Positions 23,225 to 33,030 of a DNA stretch of 64,000 bases are shown piece by piece; the first letter of the stretch is position 1; each line of letters starts with the position of its first letter. The DNA comes from Bacillus sp. EB01 (lineage in GTDB: Bacteria > Bacillota > Bacilli > Bacillales > Cytobacillaceae): positions 478,823 to 542,822 of the forward strand of contig NZ_HG964497.1 in NCBI RefSeq assembly GCF_000613125.1, read 5' to 3'. Below the pieces are notes generated by a model, which was not told where the DNA came from, did no database searches, and saw nothing but the letters and a program-made list of their open reading frames with translations. Made by a program: the position numbers and the translations under genes.

Positions 23225-24259
23225 TCACTCATGTATCACTTTATTTCCGGCTGCCTTCATCAACCTGTTCATAATAGCGTGGCCGACTCCAGCTTCAGGA
23301 AAAGTTTCACTCAGGATGATATCAAGTTCGTGTTCATTAAAAATTCTCAAGGTATCATAAAGTGCGGCTGCCACGGTTTCAAGATTGTCTCTCCTGCCAC
23401 ACGCAAGGACGATATTAGCATCATATCCCCCTGCAGTTTCTTCCGTTGCTAAAATTCCCACACGCTTTCCGTCCTGTATATAATCCGCCGCGGCTGCCTG
23501 GAGGAATTCCCTATTGCCATCCACAAGATATAGCGGAGCTTCAGGTGCATAGTGGCGATACTTCATTCCGGGTGCTTTTGGTTTCGAATCTCCACTTCGG
23601 AGGGCAGGATCGATCTCTACTTTTCCGATAACTGCTTCTAGCTGTTCAAAGGTAATGCCTCCTGGCCTAAGGATAGCAGGAATGGGACTGGTACAATCCA
23701 GGACTGTTGATTCCACACCAACTCCAGTTGCTCCCCCATCGAGGATACCGGCTATCTTCCCATTCAAATCATCCGCAACATGGCGTGCTGTAGTCGGACT
23801 TGGCTTTCCTGAACTATTAGCGCTGGGCGCAGCAATTGGAAGCGCCGATTCCTTAAGAATTGCGAGGGCAACAGGATGATCCGGCATCCTTACACCGACA
23901 GTTCCAAGACCAGCTGTTGCCCTTTCAGACAAAACCCCTTCCTTCAAGTGCAGAATGAGAGTCAAGGGGCCCGGCCAAAATGCCTCTATAAGTTTCTCCG
24001 CCACTTCGGGCAGGTCTGCTATAAATTTTGTCATTTGACTTTTTTCAGCAATATGAATGATAAGTGGATTATCAGCTGGCCGGCCTTTTGCTTGAAATAT
24101 TTTCGCGACCGCATCATCGCTTTCAGCATTGCCGCCGAGCCCGTAGACAGTTTCAGTCGGAAAAGCCACCGCCTCGTTAGCTGCGAGAAGCGCCGCTGCC
24201 TGTTTAATTTTATCTGTATCTTCAAGGACGTTATCTACATTCCATATAATTGTATCCAT
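23225..24259 (-). CDS. ywlC: Threonylcarbamoyl-AMP synthase (Sua5/YwlC)
   Basis: Makes threonylcarbamoyl-adenylate, the first step of t6A modification of ANN-decoding tRNAs. 344 residues: an N-terminal YrdC domain (FPTETVYGLGGNA, KGRPADNPLIIHI, GPLTLIL, GVRMPDHPVAL, APSANSSGKPSPT) and a C-terminal Sua5 domain reached through a PGMKYRHYAP linker. Start ATG 24259 with AAGGTGAAGG upstream; the frame to 24355 encodes an unsupported hydrophobic extension. Confidence 0.96.
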   Translation of the reverse strand: MDTIIWNVDNVLEDTDKIKQAAALLAANEAVAFPTETVYGLGGNAESDDAVAKIFQAKGRPADNPLIIHIAEKSQMTKFIADLPEVAEKLIEAFWPGPLTLILHLKEGVLSERATAGLGTVGVRMPDHPVALAILKESALPIAAPSANSSGKPSPTTARHVADDLNGKIAGILDGGATGVGVESTVLDCTSPIPAILRPGGITFEQLEAVIGKVEIDPALRSGDSKPKAPGMKYRHYAPEAPLYLVDGNREFLQAAAADYIQDGKRVGILATEETAGGYDANIVLACGRRDNLETVAAALYDTLRIFNEHELDIILSETFPEAGVGHAIMNRLMKAAGNKVIHE

Positions 24260-24407
24260 TCTACCTTCACCTTTATCTAACTTACGGCTGTAGCCACAAG
24301 TGTTCTCGAACCAATAATAAAAGAAGAAGATAGTAAAAACAAGCGTTATCAACATATTGTGGATAACAGCAGTGGAAAAGTGGATAACTTTGTGGATAAA
24401 TGACCCT

Positions 24408-24851
24408 TTATAAAGAATATTTCAAGAAAATAGAATTGTTTATACTTAAAACATTCAGTACATGAATAGAATTGAAAAATTCAGAAGGCAATTCGTTTTT
24501 GACGATTTTTTTGAATCCTATCATTTCAAAAAATGGAATTGCATTTCGTTTATTTGTTGCCAGAAATAGAGCTGTTATATTTCGTTCAGCAGCCAGCAGC
24601 AGCATTTGTTCAAACATTGCCAGTAAATCCTGTTCACCCATGCCAGGAGAAATGGCTAAAGAGCGGAGCAACCCGCTGCTTCCATACTGCTCCATGCCCA
24701 GGCATCCTCTTATCCACTCCCTATCTTCAGCCAATATAACGCCGCCCTGCAGTTCTTCAGTCAAACCCTCTGTGCTTAATCCAGCCTTTGTTAAAAATTC
24801 AACCATCTTGGTAAAATCCGTTTTTTCCCCGCGTCTTATTGTTAACTGCAT
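24408..24851 (-). CDS. ywlB: GNAT-fold N-acetyltransferase-like protein YwlB
   Basis: 147 residues. LTIRRGEKTDFTKMVEFL at the N terminus, LRSLAISPGMGEQDLLAMF in the acetyl-CoA binding position and ALFLATNKRNAIPFFEMIGFKKI near the C terminus fit the GNAT fold. No substrate can be assigned. Place between ywlC and spoIIR matches B. subtilis ywlB. Start ATG 24851 with TTGGAG upstream; a GTG at 24860 is an alternative. Confidence 0.8.
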   Translation of the reverse strand: MQLTIRRGEKTDFTKMVEFLTKAGLSTEGLTEELQGGVILAEDREWIRGCLGMEQYGSSGLLRSLAISPGMGEQDLLAMFEQMLLLAAERNITALFLATNKRNAIPFFEMIGFKKIVKNELPSEFFNSIHVLNVLSINNSIFLKYSL

Positions 24852-24913
24852 TTTCCCCACTCCAATTCTAGTATTCTACTCTATGAATATGAGTGAGGAA
24901 TAAAGAATAGAAC

Positions 24914-24949
24914 AACATGACAAGAGGCTGTCCGAACCCGGACAGCCTC
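24914..24949 (-). terminator. Intrinsic terminator after the KGG-repeat gene
   Basis: Minus strand GAGGCTGTCCG-GGTT-CGGACAGCCTC followed by TTGTCATG. Very strong stem, modest T content. Confidence 0.8.
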
Positions 24950-24965
24950 ATACATCAAACATCAG

Positions 24966-25232
24966 TTATTTATTATCGTTTTCCCAACGGGCTTTTCCAC
25001 CCTTTTCACCTATTTCTTCATAGAAGTTCTTGTCATGGTTGCGGGATGTAGCTTCCCCGCCCTTTTGTCCAATTTCGGAGTAGAAATCACTATCATGGTT
25101 TTGAGCAGTCGCCTCTCCACCTTTTTGGCCGATTTCCTGATAGAAATCCTGGTCGTGATTTCTGCTTGTTGCTTCTCCACCCATTCTACCTGCTTCTTCA
25201 CGAGACATCTTGCCGTTGTTGTTGTTAGCCAT
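24966..25232 (-). CDS. General stress protein with KGG repeats (GsiB/Em-like)
   Basis: A short hydrophilic protein of 88 residues made of three and a half 20-residue repeats of the form GQKGGEATxxNHDxDFYxEI, the KGG motif of plant LEA group 1 and B. subtilis GsiB. No Cys and no hydrophobic core, so likely disordered and desiccation- or stress-protective. Start ATG with AAGGAGGAATCTTACG upstream. A sigma-B-like promoter and a strong terminator frame it as a single-gene unit. Confidence 0.9.
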   Translation of the reverse strand: MANNNNGKMSREEAGRMGGEATSRNHDQDFYQEIGQKGGEATAQNHDSDFYSEIGQKGGEATSRNHDKNFYEEIGEKGGKARWENDNK

Positions 25233-25279
25233 CGTAAGATTCCTCCTTCATAAGTGAGATTGGTAGTACACTCTACTTT

Positions 25280-25303
25280 TATCCCACCTTCTCAATTAAA
25301 AAC
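25280..25303 (-). promoter_or_regulatory. sigma-B-like promoter of the KGG-repeat gene
   Basis: Minus strand GTTTTT (25303-25298), 12-base spacer, GGGATA (25285-25280). This fits GTTTAA/GGGWAW with moderate -35 agreement. The gene type is a classic sigma-B target. Confidence 0.5.
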
Positions 25304-25410
25304 ACCTTAAACAGTTTTGTAATAAAGTTGATAGCTTTTCGCAAAGAAGGAGGAAAACGTTACCTCTCCTTCCATACTTATTAACCCCTTTACATAGGTT
25401 AAAATTTGCA

Positions 25411-25436
25411 AAATAAAAAGGCCCGTCAAAAGGCCT
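25411..25436 (-). terminator. Intrinsic terminator overlapping the spoIIR stop
   Basis: Minus strand AGGCC-TTTTGACG-GGCCT followed by TTTTATTTT; the stem begins at the stop codon. Confidence 0.7.
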
Positions 25437-26205
25437 AATTCATAAGGTTTTCCCATATTTCTACGACAAAGAATTTCACTTTCACTGCCTGCTCATCTTC
25501 AGGTGTGAATACAGGTTTATTCTTCTCGGTTTCTTCTGTTAAACCCTGTTTTTGATCCTCTACCCGTTCTTTATTGTGAACATCTTTATCGTCAGACGTT
25601 TCATCTTGATCGGTCTCTGGCCCTAGCTTCTCTTCTTGAGAAACTTCATCTATTACTGGTTCAGCTACTTCGCCTTCCTCTTCAAAACCCGGAGATGCTA
25701 CTGCAGTGCCACTTGAAAAATCAAGAAAGCATAATGGCGGGTACAGGACACACCACCAATTTGCCCCTTTACCCTCACCGAGAGTAATCAGAATAGCTTC
25801 ATACTCCCCAGCTGGATATAAAAACTGTCCATATAATTTAGTAGGAAACTTCACTAGGCCAAATTCAGCTTTTGCTTCTTGTTTAGAGCCATTTTCTTCT
25901 AAAACATTTCGAGCAATTTTCTCTATTTCTGGTATTTTGTTTTTTATGGTTTCCCTTGCCTGATCAAGCGAGGTTAGATCGCCAACCCATTCTGCAATTT
26001 TTACATTCACCTCATCGCGAACCTTCTGCTTAAGGTCCTGATCCAGTTTCCGGTCGCTATTGGCCAAGATTCTTAGCCTAATTGCCTCCCCAGGAATAAC
26101 AATCTCCTCCTGGCTGGTAGCTTTCACCTTTGGCATATATAAATTGGCAATGGTGCCAACTGAGAGTACAACTAAATATAACCATACGAGAAGTTTACTG
26201 TTCAT
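25435..26205 (-). CDS. spoIIR: Stage II sporulation protein R
   Basis: Forespore signal secreted to the intermembrane space, where it triggers SpoIIGA to process pro-sigma-E in the mother cell. 256 residues: an N-terminal hydrophobic export segment, the conserved domain with IPGEAIRLRILANSD, KLYGQFLYPAGEYEAILI and GKGANWWCVLYPPLCFLDF, then a long acidic Glu/Asp/Lys-rich tail ending FFVVEIWENL. Start ATG 26205 or the GTG 9 bases upstream. A sigma-F promoter is directly upstream. Confidence 0.95.
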   Translation of the reverse strand: MNSKLLVWLYLVVLSVGTIANLYMPKVKATSQEEIVIPGEAIRLRILANSDRKLDQDLKQKVRDEVNVKIAEWVGDLTSLDQARETIKNKIPEIEKIARNVLEENGSKQEAKAEFGLVKFPTKLYGQFLYPAGEYEAILITLGEGKGANWWCVLYPPLCFLDFSSGTAVASPGFEEEGEVAEPVIDEVSQEEKLGPETDQDETSDDKDVHNKERVEDQKQGLTEETEKNKPVFTPEDEQAVKVKFFVVEIWENLMN

Positions 26206-26231
26206 TTCCCCCACCGTCCCTTCACTATCAA

Positions 26232-26261
26232 CAGTGTCGCCACGATGGAAGAATCATAAAC
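26232..26261 (-). promoter_or_regulatory. sigma-F promoter of spoIIR
   Basis: Minus strand GTTTA (26261-26257), 15-base spacer, GGCGACACTG (26241-26232). The -10 fits GGNNANANTR exactly and the -35 GYATA with one mismatch. Forespore control of spoIIR is known in B. subtilis. Confidence 0.65.
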
Positions 26262-26577
26262 TAGTAAATTTCTTTTCTGAAAGAAAAACTTTTAATTGTA
26301 CATTTTTTGAATCCCAACTTACTCGAGGGATCGGTGTTATCAATTCCGCCCGAGGCACTTATTCGTTTGTTGTACGTTTTAATGAAATGGTTGTTTATGA
26401 TGATGTTGTAGGTTTGCAGGTAAATTTGCTCCTCAGTGGAGCCTCCCGTGTGGATCGGTATGGTATTATCCAAATCTCATCATATAAGTGTTCTCATTGT
26501 GTGGGAATTTTTTTAAAATTGGTGATTTTTTTTGATGGCAGGTGTTTTGAGACGGGTGCGCTAGCAGATTGCTATCT
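26262..26577. other. Intergenic gap without a supported gene
   Basis: AT-rich. Open frames exist on both strands but none has a ribosome binding site or recognisable product. Confidence 0.4.
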
Positions 26578-26672
26578 TTTATGAATACTTTTTCGGATTT
26601 ATGAATACTTTATGGGATTTATGAACACTTTTTTGGGATTTATGAACACTTCTCGGAAAATATGAATACTTA
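26578..26672. repeat. Short tandem repeat, about 20-bp units
   Basis: Five imperfect head-to-tail copies of TTTATGAAYACTTTNNNGGGA, with the core ATGAATACTT/ATGAACACTT. Period is 20-21 bases, close to two helical turns. Confidence 0.8.
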
Positions 26673-26700
26673 CTGTTAAGTGGCGGCGAAATATCTCAAA

Positions 26701-26726
26701 ATAAAAAACCCGGCACTCAGGCCGGG
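26701..26726 (-). terminator. Intrinsic terminator of the 101-residue gene
   Basis: Minus strand CCCGGC-CTGAGT-GCCGGG followed by TTTTTTATTTT. Confidence 0.85.
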
Positions 26727-26735
26727 CGGCTTCAT

Positions 26736-27041
26736 TTATGTGATTGGTTCCGATATGCTGACTTCCTTGAGCAGCACAAACTTTCCTTTTTCAAGAATCA
26801 ATTCCTTCAGTGTATACAAAAAAGCGGATTCTACATCCTCACTGTTTACATACTCTAGGATCATATCCCAAACCATGAGCGGCTCATTGACCTGGATGGC
26901 AGGAATATCAACTAGCCCAAAATGGGGTTCTGTTGTCAACAGTGTCATGTCTCCGGAATGGAGGCCGTTTGCTTTTAACTCTATGATGGCATCTTCAAGC
27001 TTATGCAAACAGTCAAATATGCCGGCAATGGCATGATTCAT
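26736..27041 (-). CDS. Hypothetical small cytosolic protein
   Basis: A 101-residue protein I do not recognise. No signal peptide or membrane segment; predicted alternating helix and strand, with acidic C-terminal half (VWDMILEYVNSEDVESAFLYTLKELIL). It is supported as real by AGGGGGAGATAAAC before the ATG and by a strong terminator right after the stop. It lies between spoIIR and prmC on the same strand, 97 bases from prmC. Confidence 0.7.
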   Translation of the reverse strand: MNHAIAGIFDCLHKLEDAIIELKANGLHSGDMTLLTTEPHFGLVDIPAIQVNEPLMVWDMILEYVNSEDVESAFLYTLKELILEKGKFVLLKEVSISEPIT

Positions 27042-27138
27042 GTTTATCTCCCCCTGTGTTAAAATGCCGACTCATGTTTATACCCACTTGACGGCCTCTT
27101 AAACACATAATTCGAAAGAATCACAAAATTTATGACTG

Positions 27139-28002
27139 TCACTCATTACAAACGTAAACCATACGATCTCTTCCATTTATGTCATGAACAACTTCCACCG
27201 ATCCTTGTGGGAAGGTTCTCCTAACAAGCTCAGCAACTGCCTCCCCTTGCCCTGCTCCTATTTCAAAGCCAATCAGCGAACGGTTGTTTAGCACCATCGG
27301 AAGCTGTTCCATAAAACGCCTGTAAAAATCAAGCCCATCTGTTCCTGCGAACAAAGCCCGGTGCGGCTCATGTTCTGTTACCACATCAGACATCCATGAT
27401 TTGTCGTTATCCGGAATATACGGAGGGTTGGAAAGTAGAACATCCAATTTTCTCCCCGATGCTATGAAAGGCTCCAAGAGATCGCCTTGTATAAAGATAA
27501 TATCTGCCCCAAGCGCTAGTGCATTTTTTTTTGCAACCTTCAAAGAATCAGCTGCAATATCCGTAGCAGTTACACCACCCAGCCCCGGAAGCTCCAGCTT
27601 CATAGTGATGGCGATTGCCCCGCTTCCAGTACCAATATCCGCTAACTCCAAGCCTTCAGGACTGCCAAACATCTTCCTTATCCTGTTGATTGCGCCATCA
27701 ACCAGCTCTTCCGTTTCGGGACGTGGTATCAATACTTCCTCGTTGACTATAAATTTCCGTCCATAGAATTCCTCGTGACCAATAATATATTGAACTGGCC
27801 TCCCCGCTGCATGCTCCTTTACCGAAGCTTGGAATGCCATCAATTGTTCCTCCGGCAGCTCATCACGCATTGATGCAAACAGCTGGGTCCTCGTCATGCC
27901 TGTTACATACCGCAGCAGCAGTTCTCCGGCAAATTCCTCACGATCCACCTCTTTTAAAAAAGAAGAAGCCCAGTTTAGGGCTTCAAACACTTTTTTACAC
28001 AT
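27139..28002 (-). CDS. prmC: Release factor glutamine methyltransferase
   Basis: Methylates the Gln of the GGQ motif in release factors. 287 residues: N-terminal helical domain, then a Rossmann methyltransferase with [12 protein letters not shown] (SAM loop) and the diagnostic NPPYIPD. Start ATG 28002, overlapping the end of prfA by 8 bases, with GGAAG at the right distance; frames reaching to 28038 lack a site. Coupling to its substrate gene prfA is standard. Confidence 0.95.
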   Translation of the reverse strand: MCKKVFEALNWASSFLKEVDREEFAGELLLRYVTGMTRTQLFASMRDELPEEQLMAFQASVKEHAAGRPVQYIIGHEEFYGRKFIVNEEVLIPRPETEELVDGAINRIRKMFGSPEGLELADIGTGSGAIAITMKLELPGLGGVTATDIAADSLKVAKKNALALGADIIFIQGDLLEPFIASGRKLDVLLSNPPYIPDNDKSWMSDVVTEHEPHRALFAGTDGLDFYRRFMEQLPMVLNNRSLIGFEIGAGQGEAVAELVRRTFPQGSVEVVHDINGRDRMVYVCNE

Positions 28003-29074
28003 TTGAGGCATCTTCCAGCTTCTGGGACTGATCCTCAAGAATCAATGCATCGATAATTTCATCAAGCTTTCCTTCGAGGATAATGTCCAACTTTTGGAGT
28101 GTCAGGCCAATACGGTGATCTGTCACACGGTTTTGCGGGAAGTTATAGGTACGGATCCGCTCCGAACGATCACCGGTACCAACAGCAGATTTTCGCACCT
28201 GATCATACTCCGCCTGGGCTTCCTGCTGGAACTTGTCATATACACGAGCACGGAGAATTTTCATCGCCTTGTCCCGGTTCTTGTGCTGGGACTTTTCATC
28301 CTGCATTGATACTGTTATTCCTGTTGGAATATGAGTAAGACGGACGGCAGACATAGTCGTGTTGACAGACTGGCCACCCGCACCGCTCGATGCAAAGGTA
28401 TCAAATCGAATATCCTTGTCGTGGAGTTCAATTTCTACTTCTTCCGCTTCAGGAAGGCATGCAACAGTAGCAGTCGATGTATGAATCCTTCCGCCTGATT
28501 CTGTTTCTGGAACACGCTGGACACGGTGGGCGCCATTTTCATACTTAAGCCTGGAATAGGCACCCTGGCCATTAATCATGAAGATGATTTCCTTAAATCC
28601 GCCAAGTCCGGTTGGGCTCGCATCCATTACTTCTGTCTTCCAGCCTTGTGCCTCTGCATAGCGGCTGTACATACGGTAAAGGTCTCCGGCAAACAATGCA
28701 GCTTCATCTCCGCCAGCGGCGCCGCGGATTTCAAATATAACGTTCTTGTCATCGTTCGGGTCTTTTGGGATAAGGAGAAGCTTCAGCCTCGCCTCCAACT
28801 CTTCGACCTGCGAAGAAAGCTCACTGACTTCCTCCTTCACCATTTCTCGCATATCAGCATCCAGCTTATCCTCCAGCATCACCTTTGCATCCTGGAGCTG
28901 TTCACGTGCTGACTTATATTCCCGATAAACTTGTACTGTTTCCTGTATATCTGACTGCTCCTTGGAATATTCACGGAGCTTTTTCGAGTCACTAATAACG
29001 TCCGGATCGCTTAAAAGCTCATTCAGCTTCTCATAACGATCCTCAACAGATTGAAGACGATCAAACACACTCAT
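27995..29074 (-). CDS. prfA: Peptide chain release factor 1
   Basis: Reads UAA and UAG stop codons. 359 residues with the GGQ loop ([12 protein letters not shown]), a PET tripeptide in the RF1 codon-recognition position ([13 protein letters not shown]), and a long N-terminal coiled coil. Start ATG with TTGAGGTGA upstream. Not an RF2: no frameshift site and the tripeptide is of PxT type. Confidence 0.97.
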   Translation of the reverse strand: MSVFDRLQSVEDRYEKLNELLSDPDVISDSKKLREYSKEQSDIQETVQVYREYKSAREQLQDAKVMLEDKLDADMREMVKEEVSELSSQVEELEARLKLLLIPKDPNDDKNVIFEIRGAAGGDEAALFAGDLYRMYSRYAEAQGWKTEVMDASPTGLGGFKEIIFMINGQGAYSRLKYENGAHRVQRVPETESGGRIHTSTATVACLPEAEEVEIELHDKDIRFDTFASSGAGGQSVNTTMSAVRLTHIPTGITVSMQDEKSQHKNRDKAMKILRARVYDKFQQEAQAEYDQVRKSAVGTGDRSERIRTYNFPQNRVTDHRIGLTLQKLDIILEGKLDEIIDALILEDQSQKLEDASNV

Positions 29075-29456
29075 TCACCTCAAGTTTCTTTAATCTATAT
29101 ATTTGTATCCATTTTTAAAGGGCAGTAAGCATGACTGCCCAAAAGGTGTGGTTTGTTTCTGCTAATCACGAAAGGGACGTATCCCTAAAGATAAGTACTC
29201 TTTATTATATTACAGGTCAGTTACTCCGTCAAAAGCGCATGGGAAGTTTTAGGTTTATATATATTTTGTTCCTTACCCTCTTTAAAACAAATGACCCTAT
29301 ATTCCTTCAGATATCCTATTTCATAAGATCTAAAATAACAAAACCCAACTGTTAATACTAAAAAGGATTAATCATCACGAGGGCGGGTAACTGACATAAA
29401 AAGTAACTTTAATCAGGTATACCTCCTATCAGCGAACTAGAAAGGGTGAGAAAATT
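29075..29456. other. Intergenic gap between prfA and the divergent CDF gene
   Basis: Carries one hairpin, GGGCAGTAAGCATGACTGCCC at 29119-29139, and an AT-rich stretch suited to divergent promoters. I see no gene. Confidence 0.4.
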
Positions 29457-30422
29457 TTGACCTTTGTGGAACTTTTAAAAAAAGGGAACAAATCCTCCGG
29501 AATTGCAGCTCTTGCCAATACAGTACTTGCTATAATTAAAGGAATTGCTGCAATAATTAGCGGGAGTGGAACCATGATGGCAACCACTCTCCATTCGGTG
29601 GCAGACGCAACCAATCAGGCATTTGTGTTTATTGGAAGCGCGATTGCCGAAAAGACACCAACCCGTAAGTTTCCGACGGGTTTCGGGCGGGTTGTTAACT
29701 TGTTTGTATTAATTGCCGTTATTGTCATTTCCATTATGTCCTATGAAACATTAATAAAAGGCTGGGAACTGATTCAGCATCCGAAAGAGTCAGGAAACTT
29801 TTGGCTTAATGTTCTTGTTCTCTCCGCTGCTGTCGCTCTGGATGGGTTGGTTCTTGTAAAAGCGATGAAGGAAATTGTCCATGAAACTCGGAGCGAAGCT
29901 AAGGGAATGGCCATTGTTTCTTCTGCTTTTAAAAATGTCCGTCTCGCTGCTCCGCCAACCAGGCTGGTTTTTTATGAGGATATTATTGCAACCCTGGGAG
30001 CTCTGCTCGCCCTCGGAGCCGTTATCCTTTCCAAAACTACAGGTCTTCTATTCCTCGATGGTGTTGGGACGCTCTTGATTGGTTTGATGTTATTTGGAAT
30101 AGCAATTAAGATCGGCTTTGAAAATACAATTGGGCTGATTGGTGTCGCAGCTCCTAAAGCCATTGAAGACAGGGTAGCAGCGACCATTCTTGCCGATCCA
30201 GATGTTGACGATATCAAGCAAATGCGTATCATCCAGGAAGGAAGAAGATATCATATCGAAGGTTATATTGAGCTAAAACGCGGTTTCACACTCGCAGTAG
30301 CAGATGATATAAAATTCAGAGTCAGGGATAAACTGCTTGCCGACCCCGATATTGGGGACGTCACAATTGGGATTCTAGAAACAGATGGCATAAAGGATTG
30401 GAAACCAGCACCTGAAGAATAG
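29457..30422 (+). CDS. Cation diffusion facilitator family transporter
   Basis: A 321-residue secondary metal/proton antiporter. Residues about 15-210 hold the membrane helices with the metal-site motif HSVADATNQ in the second helix and a YEDIIATLG counterpart in the fifth. A cytosolic ferredoxin-like domain follows (about 230-315, DDIKQMRII...YHIEGYIEL). The divalent metal (Zn, Mn, Fe or Co) cannot be told. Start TTG 29457 with AAGGGTGAG upstream. On the plus strand between prfA and tdk, a place where B. subtilis has no such gene, so probably an insertion. Confidence 0.9.
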   Translation: MTFVELLKKGNKSSGIAALANTVLAIIKGIAAIISGSGTMMATTLHSVADATNQAFVFIGSAIAEKTPTRKFPTGFGRVVNLFVLIAVIVISIMSYETLIKGWELIQHPKESGNFWLNVLVLSAAVALDGLVLVKAMKEIVHETRSEAKGMAIVSSAFKNVRLAAPPTRLVFYEDIIATLGALLALGAVILSKTTGLLFLDGVGTLLIGLMLFGIAIKIGFENTIGLIGVAAPKAIEDRVAATILADPDVDDIKQMRIIQEGRRYHIEGYIELKRGFTLAVADDIKFRVRDKLLADPDIGDVTIGILETDGIKDWKPAPEE

Positions 30423-30514
30423 AGACAGAATAAAAGCATGAGCATCTTGCAGGAACATGCACATCGTTAAAGGCCGGAACTCCTGTCCTTGCAGCATTTT
30501 CATAAGCTGAACAA

Positions 30515-30556
30515 CAAAAAAGAGGCTTGTCCATCACCGGCGGACAGCCTCTTTTC
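30515..30556. terminator. Bidirectional terminator between the CDF gene and tdk
   Basis: AAAAAGAGGCTTGTCC...GGACAGCCTCTTTTCTT; stem with A run on one side and T run on the other. Confidence 0.85.
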
Positions 30557-31183
30557 TTATAACGCTTTTGTTTTATTATCGATTTCAACTTCTTTTGCAG
30601 CAACAGCTGTGTTGGGGACCTCGTGATGATGCCTGCAGCGCGGTTCATAAGCTTCTGATGCACCTACAAGAATGACGGGGTCATCATATGAAGCAGGACG
30701 GCCATCAATCAGGCGCTGCGTCCTGCTTGCAGGCGATCCGCAGACGGCACAGACAGCTTGAAGCTTTGTAACCAACTCGGCAATCGCCATCAATTCAGGC
30801 ATTTTGCCAAAAGGCTCCCCTCGAAAGTCCTGATCAAGTCCTGCGGCAATTACCCTGTATCCGCTATTCGCAAGATGCTGAATCACATTGACAATTTCCT
30901 CATCAAAAAACTGGACTTCATCGATAGCAATAAGATCCGTTTCAACATCAATATAATCAAAAATGGCTGTGGAATGAGCAATAGGCATCGCAATAAACGA
31001 GGAACCGTTGTGGGAAACCACGGACTCCTCACTGTAGCGGTTATCAATTTTCGGCTTAAAAACAGCAATTTTTTGCTTCGCGAACTGAGCACGGCGTACT
31101 CTTCGGATTAATTCCTCCGACTTCCCCGAAAACATGCTGCCGCAAATGACTTCAACCCAACCGCTTTGCTTCATTACATACAT
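30557..31183 (-). CDS. tdk: Thymidine kinase
   Basis: Type II thymidine kinase, 208 residues. P-loop [30 protein letters not shown] lid, and Zn-binding cysteines [13 protein letters not shown] with a C-terminal CRHHH. Start ATG 31183 with AAGGAGAGG upstream; the frame to 31207 is not needed. Follows rpmE as in B. subtilis. Confidence 0.97.
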   Translation of the reverse strand: MYVMKQSGWVEVICGSMFSGKSEELIRRVRRAQFAKQKIAVFKPKIDNRYSEESVVSHNGSSFIAMPIAHSTAIFDYIDVETDLIAIDEVQFFDEEIVNVIQHLANSGYRVIAAGLDQDFRGEPFGKMPELMAIAELVTKLQAVCAVCGSPASRTQRLIDGRPASYDDPVILVGASEAYEPRCRHHHEVPNTAVAAKEVEIDNKTKAL

Positions 31184-31332
31184 AATGCTGCCTCTCCTTC
31201 CTTGCATACCCTGTCAATTTATTATGTATATTTGAACTAAGTCTCACACATCGTCATATATACTCTATAAAACCCTTTTTTAGGCAGTACAAACCAAAAA
31301 TCTGCCAAAAATCGAGAAATTTTGCATTTTTA

Positions 31333-31374
31333 AAAGTAAAAAACAGGCAAGCGATGTTGAATCCTGCCTGTTTT
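31333..31374 (-). terminator. Intrinsic terminator after rpmE
   Basis: Minus strand AAAACAGGCA...TTGCCTGTTTTTTA followed by more T. Confidence 0.85.
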
Positions 31375-31386
31375 GTACAGTTGCTA

Positions 31387-31602
31387 TTATTGCTGTTGCT
31401 CTTGCTTAATGCCGTATTTCTTGTTGAAGCGGTCAACACGTCCGCCAGCTTCAGCGAATTTTTGACGGCCTGTATAGAAAGGATGGCACGCGGAGCAAGT
31501 TTCAACACGAATCTCGTTTTTAACAGATCCTGTTTCAAACGTGTTACCGCAAGCGCAAGTCACCTTAATTGTCTTATAATTTGGATGAATTCCTGCTTTC
31601 AT
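31387..31602 (-). CDS. rpmE: 50S ribosomal protein L31, zinc-binding type
   Basis: 71 residues. Zn-binding cysteines in [12 protein letters not shown] and [12 protein letters not shown] mark the C+ paralogue, as opposed to the Zn-free YtiA-like form. [10 protein letters not shown] start is ATG 31602 with AAGGAGATG upstream. Confidence 0.97.
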   Translation of the reverse strand: MKAGIHPNYKTIKVTCACGNTFETGSVKNEIRVETCSACHPFYTGRQKFAEAGGRVDRFNKKYGIKQEQQQ

Positions 31603-31749
31603 TCTTTTCATCTCCTTCCGCCCTGAGTCATTCCGAAACAGAGTTATAGAATCGGGCACCTATAAGCCCGAGGTGGAAAAACACACTGGTATCATTATAT
31701 CAGGGACGTGTCCTTTTTGCAAGATGGGATTTACTTGAAAAAGGATTTC

Positions 31750-33030
31750 TTATGATTGCTGTCTTCTCGAGGTGCTGGCTTTCATTTCTTCGCCAACTTG
31801 AGCAAAAAATTCCTCATTTGATTTTGTTTGCCTTAGCTTTTTCAGGAAGCGCTCTGCAAAATCAGGACTGTCGGACATTGACTTCCTGATAGCCCAGAGC
31901 TTGTCAAGATGGTCCTTGGGCAGGAGCAGCTCTTCTTTTCTTGTTCCGGAACGGCGGATATCGAGGGCAGGGAATATTCTTTTCTCCGCAAGGGAACGGT
32001 CAAGATGAAGCTCCATATTTCCTGTGCCCTTGAATTCCTCATAAATGACATCATCCATCCTGGAACCTGTATCAACAAGAGCTGTAGCAAGAATAGTCAG
32101 ACTGCCTCCCTCTTCGATATTCCTTGCTGCACCAAAGAAACGTTTTGGACGGTGGAATGCAGCAGGGTCGATACCGCCTGACAGGGTACGGCCACTAGGC
32201 GGGATGACAAGGTTATACGCCCTCGCCAGCCGGGTAATGCTATCCATCAGGATAATGACATCTTTCTTATGTTCAACAAGTCTCATTGCCCGTTCCAGTA
32301 CTAGTTCCGCAACCTTTATATGATTTTCCGGAACTTCGTCAAAAGTTGAACTTACGACATCGCCCGCTACGGACCTCTCGATGTCCGTTACTTCCTCAGG
32401 GCGCTCATCGATTAAAAGCACAATCAGTTCCGCTTCCGGATGATTGGTGGTTATGCTGTTGGCAATTTCTTTTAACAGCATCGTCTTGCCTGCCTTTGGA
32501 GGCGCCACAATTAAACCACGCTGGCCAAACCCGACAGGTGCAACCAGATCCATAATCCGAGTGGAAAGATACTTTGGAGTTGTTTCCAGTTTGACTTGCC
32601 TATCAGGATATAGAGCCGTCAATGCCGGGAAGTGAACCCGCTCTTTTGCAGATTCAGGATTTTCACCATTGACTGCTTCTACATGGAGAAGTCCATAATA
32701 GCGCTCACTTTCTTTTGGAGGCCTTACCTTTCCAGATACTTTGTCCCCATTCCTTAAGTCAAAACGGCGGATTTGCGAAGCTGAAATATATATATCCTCC
32801 GAGCTTGGGGAATAGTTAATCGGGCGAAGGAAACCAAATCCCTCCGACTGGATGATTTCCAGGACGCCTTCCATAAAGAAAAACCCTTGCTCTTCCGCGC
32901 GAGCTTTTAGAATCGAAAAGATCAATTCCTTTTTTGTCAGCTTACTGTAGTAAGAAACTTTGTATTGCCTCGCAAGTTCATATAGTTCTTTTAATTTCAT
33001 ATTTTCGAGGCTGGTAATTGTTAATTCCAT
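31750..33030 (-). CDS. rho: Transcription termination factor Rho
   Basis: Hexameric RNA helicase ending transcripts. 426 residues: N-terminal SAP-like helices ([19 protein letters not shown]), RNA-binding cold-shock domain ([16 protein letters not shown]), ATPase domain with [21 protein letters not shown] and the R-loop TGSRMDD. Start ATG 33030; the ribosome binding site is weak (GTGGTGTC). Confidence 0.97.
   Translation of the reverse strand: MELTITSLENMKLKELYELARQYKVSYYSKLTKKELIFSILKARAEEQGFFFMEGVLEIIQSEGFGFLRPINYSPSSEDIYISASQIRRFDLRNGDKVSGKVRPPKESERYYGLLHVEAVNGENPESAKERVHFPALTALYPDRQVKLETTPKYLSTRIMDLVAPVGFGQRGLIVAPPKAGKTMLLKEIANSITTNHPEAELIVLLIDERPEEVTDIERSVAGDVVSSTFDEVPENHIKVAELVLERAMRLVEHKKDVIILMDSITRLARAYNLVIPPSGRTLSGGIDPAAFHRPKRFFGAARNIEEGGSLTILATALVDTGSRMDDVIYEEFKGTGNMELHLDRSLAEKRIFPALDIRRSGTRKEELLLPKDHLDKLWAIRKSMSDSPDFAERFLKKLRQTKSNEEFFAQVGEEMKASTSRRQQS

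Noticed and set aside
26261-26473. Minus-strand 70-codon frame upstream of spoIIR
   Set aside because: Would need a TTG start without a ribosome binding site and it covers the spoIIR promoter; no recognisable product.
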